Positions 16,921 through 28,214 of a stretch of DNA of 41,277 nt are shown in pieces. The stretch lies in the NCBI GenBank assembly GCA_024280895.1, contig JAJRPI010000038.1, positions 1 to 41,277 of the forward strand, in the 5' to 3' direction. The stretch's first letter is position 1. Each line of letters starts with the position of its first letter. The stretch comes from Alphaproteobacteria bacterium. GTDB taxonomy: Bacteria; Pseudomonadota; Alphaproteobacteria; Rhizobiales; JAKIUO01. Below the pieces are notes generated by a model. That model was not told the origin of the DNA, did not search any database, and saw only the letters and a list, made by a program, of their open reading frames with translations. A program made the translations under genes and the position numbers.

Positions 16921-18132
16921 GTGACAGCAAGCATGACAAAGGCAGAACAAGAAGAAATTCACCCCTTGGACAGTGAAAACAACAAGGTCTGGCTATCGCG
17001 CTTGCGGCTGACCGATTTTCGCAATTACCAACATCTCTCCATCGACCTTGATGGACGCCCCGTTGTGCTCACTGGCGAAAACGGCGCTGGCAAAACCAAT
17101 CTGCTCGAGGCCATTTCTCTACTATCTCCAGGACGCGGCATGCGCGGCACGCCGTTCAACGACCTTGCCCGCTTTGATGGCTCTGGCTTATGGGCTGTTT
17201 CCGCCCAGCTGGAAGGCCCTGACGGCCAGATTAATATTGGTACTGGCTTGGAGCTTTCTCCAGAGGGACAACAGGTATCGGGACGCATTGTCAAAGTGGA
17301 TGGCCACCCTGTCAAAGGATCAGGCAAACTGGCTGATCTGGCGCAGATTGTCTGGCTGACCCCTGCCCTTGATGGCCTGTTCACCGGTCCAGCTTCCGAG
17401 CGCCGGCGCTTTCTCGATCGATTGATCGTCGGGCTCGACCCCGGATTTCGCGCGCTCAGCGGCCAGTTCGAGCGCGCCATGCGCCAGCGCAACAAACTGC
17501 TCGATAGTGGCTCAAATGATCGCACCCAGTTCACCGGCCTTGAGACCTTAATGGCCGAAACGGGCGCCGCACTGGCTGCTACCCGGCTCGAAGCCGTTGA
17601 CCGCCTTGCCCATGCGGTGATTAGCAAATGGCCACAAGCTACAAAAGATGGGGCACCAAGCCCCTTTCCCTGGTCAACCCTGACGCTTGAAGGCGAATTA
17701 GAGCATGATTTGCGCATCATGCCCTCATCTGATGCCGAAGATCACTATCTGCGCGCCCTGCAAGATAATCGCGAACGTGACCGCGCCGCCAAACGCACCC
17801 TCATTGGCCCCCATCGCTCCGACTTTCTAGCGGGCCACGGCCCCAAGAAAATGCCAGCAAAATTTTGCTCCACCGGGGAACAAAAAGCCCTGCTTGTGGG
17901 GCTTATTCTGGCCCATGCTGAATTGCTGAAAGATCAGCATGGCACCGCGCCAATCATCCTGCTTGACGAGATTTCCGCCCATCTAGACCAAACCCGCCGC
18001 GAAGCCCTGTTCGAAGAGATATTATCCCTTTCATCTCAAGCATTTATGACAGGAACGGACACTGATATTTTTTCCCCTTTTGGGCATGGTGCACAGTTCT
18101 ATTCTCTCAACAATGCTGCTATAGTCTCCTGA
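16921..18132 (+). CDS. recF: DNA replication/repair protein RecF
   Basis: SMC-like ATPase that loads RecA at single-strand gaps together with RecO and RecR. It has the N-terminal 'LRLTDFRNYQHL', Walker A 'LTGENGAGKTNLLEA', ABC signature-like 'FCSTGEQKALLVG' and Walker B 'PIILLDEISAHLD'. At about 400 residues it is somewhat longer than the E. coli protein. The first possible start is GTG 16921, eight bases after dnaN; ATG 16933 is an equally good choice and gives 'MTKAEQEE'. Neither has a strong ribosome site, consistent with coupling to dnaN. Confidence 0.95.
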   Translation: MTASMTKAEQEEIHPLDSENNKVWLSRLRLTDFRNYQHLSIDLDGRPVVLTGENGAGKTNLLEAISLLSPGRGMRGTPFNDLARFDGSGLWAVSAQLEGPDGQINIGTGLELSPEGQQVSGRIVKVDGHPVKGSGKLADLAQIVWLTPALDGLFTGPASERRRFLDRLIVGLDPGFRALSGQFERAMRQRNKLLDSGSNDRTQFTGLETLMAETGAALAATRLEAVDRLAHAVISKWPQATKDGAPSPFPWSTLTLEGELEHDLRIMPSSDAEDHYLRALQDNRERDRAAKRTLIGPHRSDFLAGHGPKKMPAKFCSTGEQKALLVGLILAHAELLKDQHGTAPIILLDEISAHLDQTRREALFEEILSLSSQAFMTGTDTDIFSPFGHGAQFYSLNNAAIVS

Positions 18133-18181
18133 GTTTAGAATCACGCCGTTTTACGCGTGAAAATGGAGGCCAAAAAGCAAA

Positions 18182-18793
18182 ATGGCGCTGGAACAGTACT
18201 TGACCTTTGCATTTGCCATGGGAATTTATGTCGCGATCCCTGGATCTGCCGTTATGGCGGTGATCGCGCGTGCCCTGTCGGATGGTTTTTTGGCAACCAC
18301 ACCTCATATTCTGGGCAATGTTATTGGCAATTGGCTTTATTTGCTGGCCAGCATATATGGATTGTTGTGGATCGCCGAACAGATGGGAGAAGCCTTCTTG
18401 ATCGTCAAGCTTTTGGGAGGTGCCTATCTTGTCTATCTTGGCGTCAAACTCTGGCGCTCTGATGGTGAAATATCGACGATCAACAAGCGCCGCCCCAAAA
18501 ACCTGATGGCAAATTTTCTCACAGGGCTGATGATTACGCTCAGCAATCCAAAAGCCATACTGTTTTATATCGCAATTTTGCCTGCCATCATGGATTTGAG
18601 AACCATTTCATTCGCCGCACTGTTGCCAGTGGCCCTGATAAATGGTCTCGTCGTCATGATGATTATCGGCAGCTATTCGGCCCTCGCGGCAAAAGTCAGA
18701 CATTTTTTTACCAACGCAAAATCTATCCGAAAACTAAACAAGGGCGCAGGAGGCGTCATGATAACTGCTGGCGTTGGTATCGCAGCCAGCTAG
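18182..18793 (+). CDS. LysE/RhtB family amino-acid exporter
   Basis: A 203-residue inner-membrane protein with about six hydrophobic segments and family features: 'AIPGSAVMAVIARAL' near the N-terminus (the usual PGP.. motif), 'GGAYLVYLGVKLWRS' and 'LTGLMITLSNPKAILFY'. The family exports amino acids such as lysine, threonine or homoserine lactone; the substrate is not predictable here. GGAGG (18165-18169) lies 12 bases before ATG 18182, a long spacing. A small hairpin, TCACGC/GCGTGA (18141-18160), separates it from recF. Its place between recF and gyrB is an insertion in an otherwise classic dnaA-dnaN-recF-gyrB order. Confidence 0.85.
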   Translation: MALEQYLTFAFAMGIYVAIPGSAVMAVIARALSDGFLATTPHILGNVIGNWLYLLASIYGLLWIAEQMGEAFLIVKLLGGAYLVYLGVKLWRSDGEISTINKRRPKNLMANFLTGLMITLSNPKAILFYIAILPAIMDLRTISFAALLPVALINGLVVMMIIGSYSALAAKVRHFFTNAKSIRKLNKGAGGVMITAGVGIAAS

Positions 18794-18800
18794 CATCTAA

Positions 18801-21284
<2,484 letters not shown>

Positions 21285-21334
21285 AAAGCCTATGGGGTAT
21301 GTCCTCGCCGGACAGGCAGCCTGCGCGGCTGACG

Positions 21335-21352
21335 CCAAGGGCAAGCCCTTGG
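21335..21352. repeat. Perfect palindrome after gyrB
   Basis: CCAAGGGC-AA-GCCCTTGG is an 8-bp perfect inverted repeat about 50 bp after gyrB. No T-run follows. It may be a weak terminator or a message-stabilising hairpin. Confidence 0.45.
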
Positions 21353-21433
21353 AACCCAATTTTGAATAGTTATTGGATTGATAAATGCCTGTAAATGGCC
21401 TCTGGTCCAAACACTAAATAAGGAAGCATAAAG

Positions 21434-21745
21434 ATGCTATTTCACCTGGACATTGTTGTCGAATACTCCGCGCAGATGTCGCAAAATGACCTTTTTAAAA
21501 TTTGGTCAAAAGAGGCCGAAGCCGCCCTTGAGGCGAAGAAGGCGGGTGTTGTTGTTGATTTGTGGAAAGTCGTTGGGGCCCGCCGCGTCATCGTCATTAT
21601 AGATGTCGGCTCGTTTGAACTACTGGATCAGATCCTGCTCGATCTTCCTATCATGAAACAAATGGGTCAGCATGTTCAAGTGACCACAACCGCCCTTCGT
21701 ACCTATGAGGGCTTTGCCGCTGACGTCAATAAGCGGCTGGAATAG
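21434..21745 (+). CDS. Muconolactone delta-isomerase-like small protein
   Basis: A 103-residue protein resembling the muconolactone isomerase (MIase) family, ferredoxin-like small barrels best known from the beta-ketoadipate pathway: 'MLFHLDIVVEYSAQMSQNDL' at the start and 'LDQILLDLPIMKQM' and 'VQVTTTALRTYEGF' later. No other catechol-pathway gene is near, so a true CatC role is doubtful; it may be a stand-alone relative of unknown substrate. AAGGAAG (21420-21426) gives a well-spaced ribosome site for ATG 21434. Confidence 0.7.
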   Translation: MLFHLDIVVEYSAQMSQNDLFKIWSKEAEAALEAKKAGVVVDLWKVVGARRVIVIIDVGSFELLDQILLDLPIMKQMGQHVQVTTTALRTYEGFAADVNKRLE

Positions 21746-21851
21746 CGGGACCGAGATCAACAAAAAACATTTTAGTGCAGCGCATTGAGCGGCGTGCTCC
21801 CCTAATAGCAAGACCCAGATTTGGGGCGAGAGCTATCCCGCCCCATCTAGC

Positions 21852-22835
21852 CTAGCTACCCAGCAAACTCTCAACCGCTTGACGCTCTTCGCGCAGCTCG
21901 GTTTCGGTTTCGTTCATGCGGGCGCGTGAAAATTGCGAGATTTCCAAGCCTTGCACGATTTCATATTTTCCATCTTTGCAAGTAACAGGGTGGCCATAAA
22001 TGATGCCTGGCTCAATGCCATAGGAACCGTTCGACGGGATGCCCATAGATACCCAGTCGCCGTCCGCCGTGCCTTGTGCCCAAGTGCTCATATGATCGAT
22101 CGCAGCACTCGCGGCGCTGGCTGCAGAGGATGCCCCTCTCGCTTCAATGATCGCAGCACCGCGCTTTTGCACGTCGGGAATGAATATGCCGTCATACCAG
22201 TCAGCATCGATCTTGCTCATAGCAGTCTCACCGCTAACCGTTGCATGGTGCAAATCCGGATATTGTGTAGAGCTATGATTGCCCCAAATGATCACCTTTT
22301 TGATATCTGTAGAATGAGCGCCGGTTTTTTCCGCCAGCATGGACATGGCACGGTTATGATCGAGACGCACCATCGCCGTAAAGCAATTGGGATCAAGATC
22401 AGGGGCACTTGCCTGGGCGATCAAGGCATTGGTATTGGCCGGATTACCGACAACAAGCACCTTCACATCGCGCTTGGCGTGATCGTTGAGCGCCTTGCCC
22501 TGGGGGCCAAATATCGCGCCATTAGCCTGCAATAGATCACTGCGCTCCATACCTGGTCCGCGCGGGCGCGACCCGACCAGCATCGCATAATCAATATCTT
22601 TGAACGCAATATTCGCGTCGTCTGTCGCGACAATGCCCGCCAAAAGCGGAAATGCGCAATCGTTCAATTCCATCACCACACCATCAAGGGCGCCAAGCGC
22701 TGGCGTGATCTCCAACAGATGCAGGATCACCGGTTGATCCGGCCCCAGCATGTCGCCTGCTGCAATACGAAAAAGCAAAGCATAGCCAATTTGGCCTGCT
22801 GCCCCGGAAATCGCTATTTTTACTGGTTGTTTCAT
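21852..22835 (-). CDS. mdh: Malate dehydrogenase (cytosolic-like type)
   Basis: NAD-dependent oxidation of malate to oxaloacetate. The 327-residue product starts '[20 protein letters not shown]' (Rossmann motif GAAGQIG), then '[17 protein letters not shown]' (mobile substrate loop with arginines), '[13 protein letters not shown]', 'RLDHNRA' and '[13 protein letters not shown]' (catalytic histidine). This resembles the MDH type shared with the eukaryotic cytosolic enzyme, rather than the LDH-like MDH usual in alphaproteobacteria. ATG 22835 with GAGG upstream is preferred over TTG 22841. It stands alone, not in a suc operon. A 7-bp GC hairpin (21822-21845) lies just beyond its stop. Confidence 0.92.
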   Translation of the reverse strand: MKQPVKIAISGAAGQIGYALLFRIAAGDMLGPDQPVILHLLEITPALGALDGVVMELNDCAFPLLAGIVATDDANIAFKDIDYAMLVGSRPRGPGMERSDLLQANGAIFGPQGKALNDHAKRDVKVLVVGNPANTNALIAQASAPDLDPNCFTAMVRLDHNRAMSMLAEKTGAHSTDIKKVIIWGNHSSTQYPDLHHATVSGETAMSKIDADWYDGIFIPDVQKRGAAIIEARGASSAASAASAAIDHMSTWAQGTADGDWVSMGIPSNGSYGIEPGIIYGHPVTCKDGKYEIVQGLEISQFSRARMNETETELREERQAVESLLGS

Positions 22836-23041
22836 AGTCAAAATCGCCTCTTATTATGATTGATTGATCTAGACGATTTGAACTTAGACAATTGCCGCAA
22901 GTCTGCAAAGCAACAAATGGTTAAACAGCCTACCAGACAGCAAAAAGGAGATGGCTGCGATTGCAGCTCATCCCCTTTTATTTGTTTGCACCTGTGAAAA
23001 TCTTTCACCAAAATGGTGTGAAAGTTAGTCCGGTCAATCTC

Positions 23042-24673
23042 TTAACCTGTAACGATCGCGTGCAATTTATCACCCTGACCTTCAGCCTTCAAGGTCAACT
23101 CGTCATGATTTACGCCATTGTCGCCAATCAGTAATGAGAGAACGCTGTTGACAGTCGTCAGCGTCTCGATATCCGTTACGCCAGCACTTGGATCTTGTAT
23201 ACCAGCTCCCTCACCATGTTCGACACGCGCCGTATCGATTTCATTCCTGAGCTGGGACAAAAGCGTATTAATTCTTTCCGAAGAAGGATTTGGCTGAACG
23301 CGGGGCTCTACTAACAGGTGTCGCATTTTCATTTGTTCACCATTCAGATCGACAACATCGCTCTTCAACTCATGCAAAAGACCGTGAATATTCTGGACTT
23401 GTGAACTAAAAGCCAACTCGACAGACTTCATTTGCTCATCTTTGAGGTTTTCAATATCCTCTTTGAGGCTGCTGAGGATCGGATTAATATCGCTAGCCGC
23501 CCCGCTGGAAGGTTTGTCGAGCGTTTCAAAATTAATTTTCTTTAGTTCAGAGAATTCACCCTGGAGTTCAACAAACATTTCCAGGATCGCATTGTCTGAT
23601 ACCATCGAATTTCTTGTTTGCTCTGCTTTAAGCTCACGGATTTCAGCTTTCAATTCGGCAAAAAGACCGATGAGTTCACTTTCGCTCGAAAGAGCGGCGT
23701 TCTCTTGATCTCTCCTGACAATCGAAATATCCGCCTTAAGCTCAGCCAAAAGCCCAAGCAACTCGCTATCTTCACGAACAGATGGCGATTTCTGCTCTGC
23801 TTTCAGAGCAGAAACATCTGCCTTCAATTCGGACAATAAAGCATGAACGTCACCAGAGCTATCGATGGATGGGCGCGCCTGCCCCTCTTTGAGTGCTGAA
23901 ATTTCACCCTTTAATTCGCTCAGAAGGCTTAGCACCTCCCCTTGCTCAATCGTCGAGCGCTGAATTTCTTCTTCCCTCAACGAGGCATAATCTTTAGGGG
24001 TATCAGTAACAAATTCACGCCGCTTTTGCCTGAAATTTTCGACCTTGAAAGATCGATTATCACTGAGCTCAGAATTTTCTCGTTGCGATATTGCCTTTTG
24101 TGAATCGGATGCAGTTTCGCCAACAGCTTCAATAGAAATTTGATCCGCCTTCAGATAAGGTTCACCCAACTGACTGCCTGCTGGAGCCTTTGAACCGCTC
24201 CGTATAGGGGGTTCTTTGCCAAAAAGACCTGAAAGATCACCACGAAGTCCGGACAAACTTTCATCCTCATCGCCTTCAGGTATTCTCTCTTCACGAGCGG
24301 TCTCTTCTTTAAGGCTGGCAATATCGTTTCTAAGTTTGTCGAGAAGATCGTGGTCCGCATCATCAACAGCAATTTCAGCCGCCAAAACTCGGGATTCCGT
24401 ATTTTCTTCATTTTTCCAGGAACCGATTTGATTTCTCAGATCACTCAAGCCCTGATGATCTGCGACACTCTCGGCGATGATTAGCTTGCGTGCCTGTAAT
24501 ACACTGTCTGTCCGGCTAGTCCCCATTGTATCTGGACCAAAATTTTTCAGTCGCTCAATACGTTCGGCTCGTTCTTTATTGAGTTTTCCAAAAAAAGAAA
24601 TTTTTCCAAAAAGTGACGGACTATTCTGTGATCCCTCGGGCTTTTCCGATATGCGCTGTCCAAAATTTCTCAT
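23042..24673 (-). CDS. Repeat-containing coiled-coil protein, unknown function
   Basis: I do not recognise this 543-residue acidic, soluble protein. It has no signal peptide or membrane segment. From about residue 240 to 490 a unit of roughly 29 residues repeats about eight times, each with a core like 'LLSELKGEISALKEGQ', 'LLSELKADVSALKAEQ', 'LLAELKADISIVRRDQ', 'LFAELKAEIRELKAEQ', 'ILSSLKEDIENLKDEQ', 'LLHELKSDVVDLNGEQ'. Three more diverged copies lie in the N-terminal part ('LLDKLRNDIASLKEE', 'LSGLRGDLSGLFGKE'). The heptad-like spacing predicts coiled coil interrupted by Ser/Pro linkers. The next gene upstream carries the same motif. ATG 24673 follows GGGGA; a TTG at 24679 is less likely. A structural or scaffold role is a guess. 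Confidence 0.75.
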   Translation of the reverse strand: MRNFGQRISEKPEGSQNSPSLFGKISFFGKLNKERAERIERLKNFGPDTMGTSRTDSVLQARKLIIAESVADHQGLSDLRNQIGSWKNEENTESRVLAAEIAVDDADHDLLDKLRNDIASLKEETAREERIPEGDEDESLSGLRGDLSGLFGKEPPIRSGSKAPAGSQLGEPYLKADQISIEAVGETASDSQKAISQRENSELSDNRSFKVENFRQKRREFVTDTPKDYASLREEEIQRSTIEQGEVLSLLSELKGEISALKEGQARPSIDSSGDVHALLSELKADVSALKAEQKSPSVREDSELLGLLAELKADISIVRRDQENAALSSESELIGLFAELKAEIRELKAEQTRNSMVSDNAILEMFVELQGEFSELKKINFETLDKPSSGAASDINPILSSLKEDIENLKDEQMKSVELAFSSQVQNIHGLLHELKSDVVDLNGEQMKMRHLLVEPRVQPNPSSERINTLLSQLRNEIDTARVEHGEGAGIQDPSAGVTDIETLTTVNSVLSLLIGDNGVNHDELTLKAEGQGDKLHAIVTG

Positions 24674-24999
24674 TCCCAATTCCCCAAATAAAAATACTTG
24701 TCACGCCAATTCATACTGCCGTTCAGTCGCTTGATCAGGCATGCACTAGCAGATTTGCCACTATGAAAATAGCAAAAGAAAACTAAGATTAGATTGAGAT
24801 ATCCCTAACTATCTACTTGAAATTATTAATGATTAATTTTTTACTAAGACGTATATTCTTGAATAGAACAGCCCTTAAATAGGATAATCCTACCGGCCCA
24901 GAGCTGGTTAGCCCCAAAGACAAAAAAAGGAAAACCTACCCGGCCTCCCTTCTTCTCATTTGTCATACTTCCATCAATACCAAAATGCGCTGGTGCAAT
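24674..24999. other. Gap between the two repeat-protein genes
   Basis: About 325 bp, A/T-rich in the middle (24780-24880). I see no gene, no clear terminator and no perfect promoter. The length suggests the two genes are transcribed separately or have an internal promoter. Confidence 0.5.
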
Positions 25000-26664
25000 T
25001 TAGCCAGGAGTGCGCCGAAGTTCGGCAAGGCGCTTGGCAGCGGCCTGATGCCCTTGTCTGGCAGCTGAATAATACAACACCTTGGCACGCGTCAGATCGG
25101 GCTCAACACTTAGCACGCTAGCCATATTAGCAAGATGTAACGGATCGAACGTTTGAGCAAGCTTGTAGGCAGCTTCAGCGCTTTGCTGGCTCATGGCATA
25201 TTCAAGCATCTGCCTTGCCGACACAAGATCACCAAGCTCGATCAGATTGGCGGCATCTGCCAATAGAGCCTTAACTTCATCTGACTCAAGCTTTGGTCGT
25301 TTGACAACGATCTTGGGAAGCGCCGGTGGTCGGGCCGGAGCGACGGCAGCCACTTTTACTTTTGGTTTTTCTTTTACTGCTTTGCGAGCAGTCACAACTG
25401 CAACTCTCTTCGCGCTCGCAGCAGCCTCCAAAGCGGCCACTTTCTGGCTGTTCTCTTTTTGTAATCCCAGCAAGGCCAACAGGTTTTCATTGTTCTGGTC
25501 ATTAATGCTATTGGCATAATATATACCACCAGCCGTCGCGCCGCCCACCAGTGCAAGCAGCCCAACTGTCATCAAGAAAGCTTGACCAACCGAGGTTCTA
25601 CGGCCTCCTCGAGGCGAATTGTAAAAGGTTTTCAGGCTGTCATTTTCCTGGCGAAGGCCTGAAATATCACCCTGCAACTGGGCCAGCAATCCCGAAAGCT
25701 CGCCTCCGCCGCCTGGCACTTTATTACGAAGCGTATCATTTTCCTGACGAAGACCTGCAATATCTCCTTGCAGCTGATTCAACAGCAAGGTCACTTCCGC
25801 CCCCTGCCCGGCCATCACTGTGGGAACTTTATATTGCACTTTCAAAGTGTCATTTTCGGACCGCAGAGCCGAGATATCCCCTTGTAATTCGGCCAGCAAT
25901 GTCTGCACTTCTGGAGCAGCAGAATCAATCACTGACGGCATATTGAACTTCTCACGTGCCGACAAATTACCTTTTTCAAGCGAGCTAATGTCAGATTTCA
26001 ACTGGTTCAGCAAATCGGCAATCGTCGAACCGGTAGCAGCGGCAACAACACTCGTCGTCGCGGCCAAGCTGCTCTCACCATCGGCGGCAGACTCATTGGA
26101 TTGCGATATATCCTGCTCATCGTCCGTCAGCAGTGGCAAAAGGTCGGAGATCGCATTGCTGGCAACTTCATTCTTACTGTCTTGAGGTGCCGGCGTAATT
26201 AAGGCTCTTGAGGGAACAGGTTTCGCTTCGAGTGGATTAACTGGCGCGGCCGCAGCTAGCGGATTAACTGGCACGGCCGCAGCTATTGGCGGCTGTATCT
26301 CGGCGGGCTCCACTTCTTCTTCATATTCCTCACCAATCACAGCCATGATAGACTGCAAGCCTTGCGTGACGGTCGAGCCCTCATCTTGCTGAAGCCTGGC
26401 AGCATCGATCTTGTCTGTCAGCTTTGAAGCCGAGGCAGCATTGATTGGAGGCGTTGGCATTGCAGCCTTGTCAGGACCTCCACTAACAGAAGGATCATAA
26501 TTATCGCCAATAACTGCCATCACTGATTGCAACCCTTGGGCAACAGCTGGGGTGGCAGCGGCAGCAGCAACATCGCGCGCCTTGGCTGCATCGGGATGAC
26601 CAATGCCAGCCTTTGGATTTTTGGGCGGCTCGTTTGACGAACCCCTTTTTGTACTGTCACTCAT
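25000..26664 (-). CDS. Membrane-anchored repeat protein with Sel1/TPR-like C-terminus
   Basis: A 554-residue protein with four visible parts. (1) A disordered Ala/Pro-rich N-terminus has a duplicated peptide ('GLQSVMAVIGDNYDPSV' and 'GLQSIMAVIGEEYEEEV') and a short tandem 'VNPLAAAAPVNPLEAKP'. (2) Residues of about 215-340 hold four copies of the LLxxLxxDIxxLRxEN motif ('LLAELQGDISALRSEN', 'LLNQLQGDIAGLRQEN', 'LLAQLQGDISGLRQEN') shared with the downstream gene. (3) A single membrane helix 'FLMTVGLLALVGGATAGGIYY' follows at about 365-385. (4) A Lys/Ala-rich stalk leads to a Sel1/TPR-like tail ('ALLADAANLIELGDLVSA', 'DLTRAKVLYYSAARQGHQAA'). This places the repeats in the cytoplasm and the tail in the periplasm. 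GGGAG precedes ATG 26664. Function unknown. Confidence 0.78.
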   Translation of the reverse strand: MSDSTKRGSSNEPPKNPKAGIGHPDAAKARDVAAAAATPAVAQGLQSVMAVIGDNYDPSVSGGPDKAAMPTPPINAASASKLTDKIDAARLQQDEGSTVTQGLQSIMAVIGEEYEEEVEPAEIQPPIAAAVPVNPLAAAAPVNPLEAKPVPSRALITPAPQDSKNEVASNAISDLLPLLTDDEQDISQSNESAADGESSLAATTSVVAAATGSTIADLLNQLKSDISSLEKGNLSAREKFNMPSVIDSAAPEVQTLLAELQGDISALRSENDTLKVQYKVPTVMAGQGAEVTLLLNQLQGDIAGLRQENDTLRNKVPGGGGELSGLLAQLQGDISGLRQENDSLKTFYNSPRGGRRTSVGQAFLMTVGLLALVGGATAGGIYYANSINDQNNENLLALLGLQKENSQKVAALEAAASAKRVAVVTARKAVKEKPKVKVAAVAPARPPALPKIVVKRPKLESDEVKALLADAANLIELGDLVSARQMLEYAMSQQSAEAAYKLAQTFDPLHLANMASVLSVEPDLTRAKVLYYSAARQGHQAAAKRLAELRRTPG

Positions 26665-26760
26665 ACCTAAACTCCCTTAACCGAAACTGTGACCGCTCCA
26701 GTCGCTACGCTTTATTTTTCTTACATTCCCATCCAGCTTTGGATGGCCCACATTTTGTTG

Positions 26761-26919
26761 CCGCAGCTTCGAGGCGAAAACCGGTGCCCACTTTTCCTGA
26801 GGCTGCTCTCTTCTACCGCAGCTTCCGGGCGGAAAACCGGTACCCACTTTTCCTGAGGCTGCTCTCTTCTACCGCAGCTTCCGGGCGGAAAACCGGCACC
26901 CACTTTTCCTGAGGCTGCT
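26761..26919. repeat. Three tandem copies of a 55-56 bp REP-like unit
   Basis: Units at 26761-26815, 26816-26871 and 26872-26919 (the last cut short) share 'CCGCAGCTTC', then 'GGAAAACCGG' and 'CCCACTTTTCCTGAGGCTGC'. Units 2 and 3 are nearly identical; unit 1 differs in a few bases. The core AAAACCGG-N4-CCACTTTTCC resembles the palindromic intergenic repeats widespread in Rhizobiales genomes. The array abuts the stop codon of the TAXI gene and may act in transcription termination or message end formation. Confidence 0.85.
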
Positions 26920-26920
26920 A

Positions 26921-27949
26921 TTAAGTCCCGTTCTTGCGTTTTTTTAATTCAACACTCAATCTTTCTTGTGCGGGCGGGAATCTATTCCACCCTGGCACTT
27001 CAGCCGCAATATTCATTTCTCGCCATTTTGGATGGCGTGGCACCTTTTTCAGCTCCTTATAGTGCGAGAAAAAAGCATCGATAAATTGTTTGACCTTTTG
27101 ATTCCTGACGCTGCGCCGACCAATCCGGCTTGACGTCCAGTTATAAACGGCCATGATCGTGCCAACCGATATGGATTGAACCCGATCTCCTTTGCCGATC
27201 AGCCCTGGATAATCACCATAGCTGAAAAACGCTGGAAAATATGTGCCTCGCAACGGCTTGGCATAATCTACGGAGATGAACTGCAAACCATCGCTCCGCT
27301 TCAATGCCGCAATCACACTGGTCGGCTTACCCGATACATAAGCCATGGCAGCGATCTTGCCGCTCTTGACCTGCTGCACGGCGAGGTCGAAATCCAGATT
27401 AACAGGCTTCACCTTGATACCGAGCCGATCAAAAACGATGGAAGCTGTGACAGATGTACCGCTTCCCTCGACCCCAAAGCTCACCGTTTTACCAGCTAGC
27501 TGCTCAATTGATTGTACCTTAGTTCCACCAATTAAATGAAACTCAACATTAAACAATTTAGCAATATAGTTTACGGACTGGACAATGTCGGCACGCTTAC
27601 CTGTCTTTTTGAACACCTCAAATACATCTGATTGCACAATGCCCACATCAATGCCCTTGAGATAAAGAATATCATCAATGTTTTGTACCGAGCCTTGCCC
27701 GATCATCGGCAACAGACGCAATTTGTGTTTTTTGTTTAGAACGGTTGCCAGATCAGCAACAATACGCAGATTGGTGCTCCCGAACCCACCCGATATCAAG
27801 CCAACAGTACCTTGATTGGCGGTCACTACCTGTTTCGATCTTTTTGGCTTGGCGTGAGAGCTGGAACTTACAAGAACAAGCGCCACTGCTGCCAGCAAAG
27901 AAATACAGACATAAGTCAAATCTTGTTTCAATCGAAATAACGGTCTCAT
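26921..27949 (-). CDS. TAXI-family TRAP transporter solute-binding protein (orphan)
   Basis: A 342-residue exported protein of the TAXI (TRAP-associated extracytoplasmic immunogenic) group, which binds carboxylates or glutamate-like ligands for a fused TRAP permease. A signal peptide ('LTYVCISLLAAVALVLVSSS', cleaved near 'SHA|KPK') precedes a periplasmic-binding fold with 'GLISGGFGSTNLRIVADLA', 'GIDVGIVQSDVFEVFKK' and 'SFGVEGSGTSVTASIVFDRL', all typical. No TRAP permease gene is in the window, so it may serve a distant permease or be a sensor. ATG 27949 follows GGAG at a short spacing; GTG 27961 is the alternative. Confidence 0.85.
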   Translation of the reverse strand: MRPLFRLKQDLTYVCISLLAAVALVLVSSSSHAKPKRSKQVVTANQGTVGLISGGFGSTNLRIVADLATVLNKKHKLRLLPMIGQGSVQNIDDILYLKGIDVGIVQSDVFEVFKKTGKRADIVQSVNYIAKLFNVEFHLIGGTKVQSIEQLAGKTVSFGVEGSGTSVTASIVFDRLGIKVKPVNLDFDLAVQQVKSGKIAAMAYVSGKPTSVIAALKRSDGLQFISVDYAKPLRGTYFPAFFSYGDYPGLIGKGDRVQSISVGTIMAVYNWTSSRIGRRSVRNQKVKQFIDAFFSHYKELKKVPRHPKWREMNIAAEVPGWNRFPPAQERLSVELKKRKNGT

Positions 27950-28214
27950 CTTACTCCACACCTGACCATTTCAGTCAGTTTTTGTTCAGGCTTCCATGTA
28001 ATATAATCCGAACCTCAATATTCGAAAAATCTATACGTCTATATTACAATTACAAATGGCATTTTTATGTTTGAAAGCCCCTATTTTTTCATTAATCTTT
28101 ACTATGTATCAGATCATTACGCCAGATCATATTCGCGATAGCGCATGCCTTTTCCTATTAATCAATAATTGATGCAATCCAACACCAATCCAGCTGGTTC
28201 AAAGCGCTCTGCTA

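Noticed and set aside
21434-21745. True catC of the beta-ketoadipate pathway
   Set aside because: No catA, catB or pca genes are nearby; only family-level similarity can be claimed.
25000-26664. TonB- or SPOR-type cell-division protein
   Set aside because: It has a single membrane helix and a Pro/Ala/Lys-rich stalk, but the C-terminus reads as a Sel1/TPR-like helix repeat, not a SPOR or TonB domain.
26761-26919. Possible CRISPR array because of three tandem repeats
   Set aside because: The units are contiguous with no unique spacers and match Rhizobiales-type REP elements; there are no cas genes.
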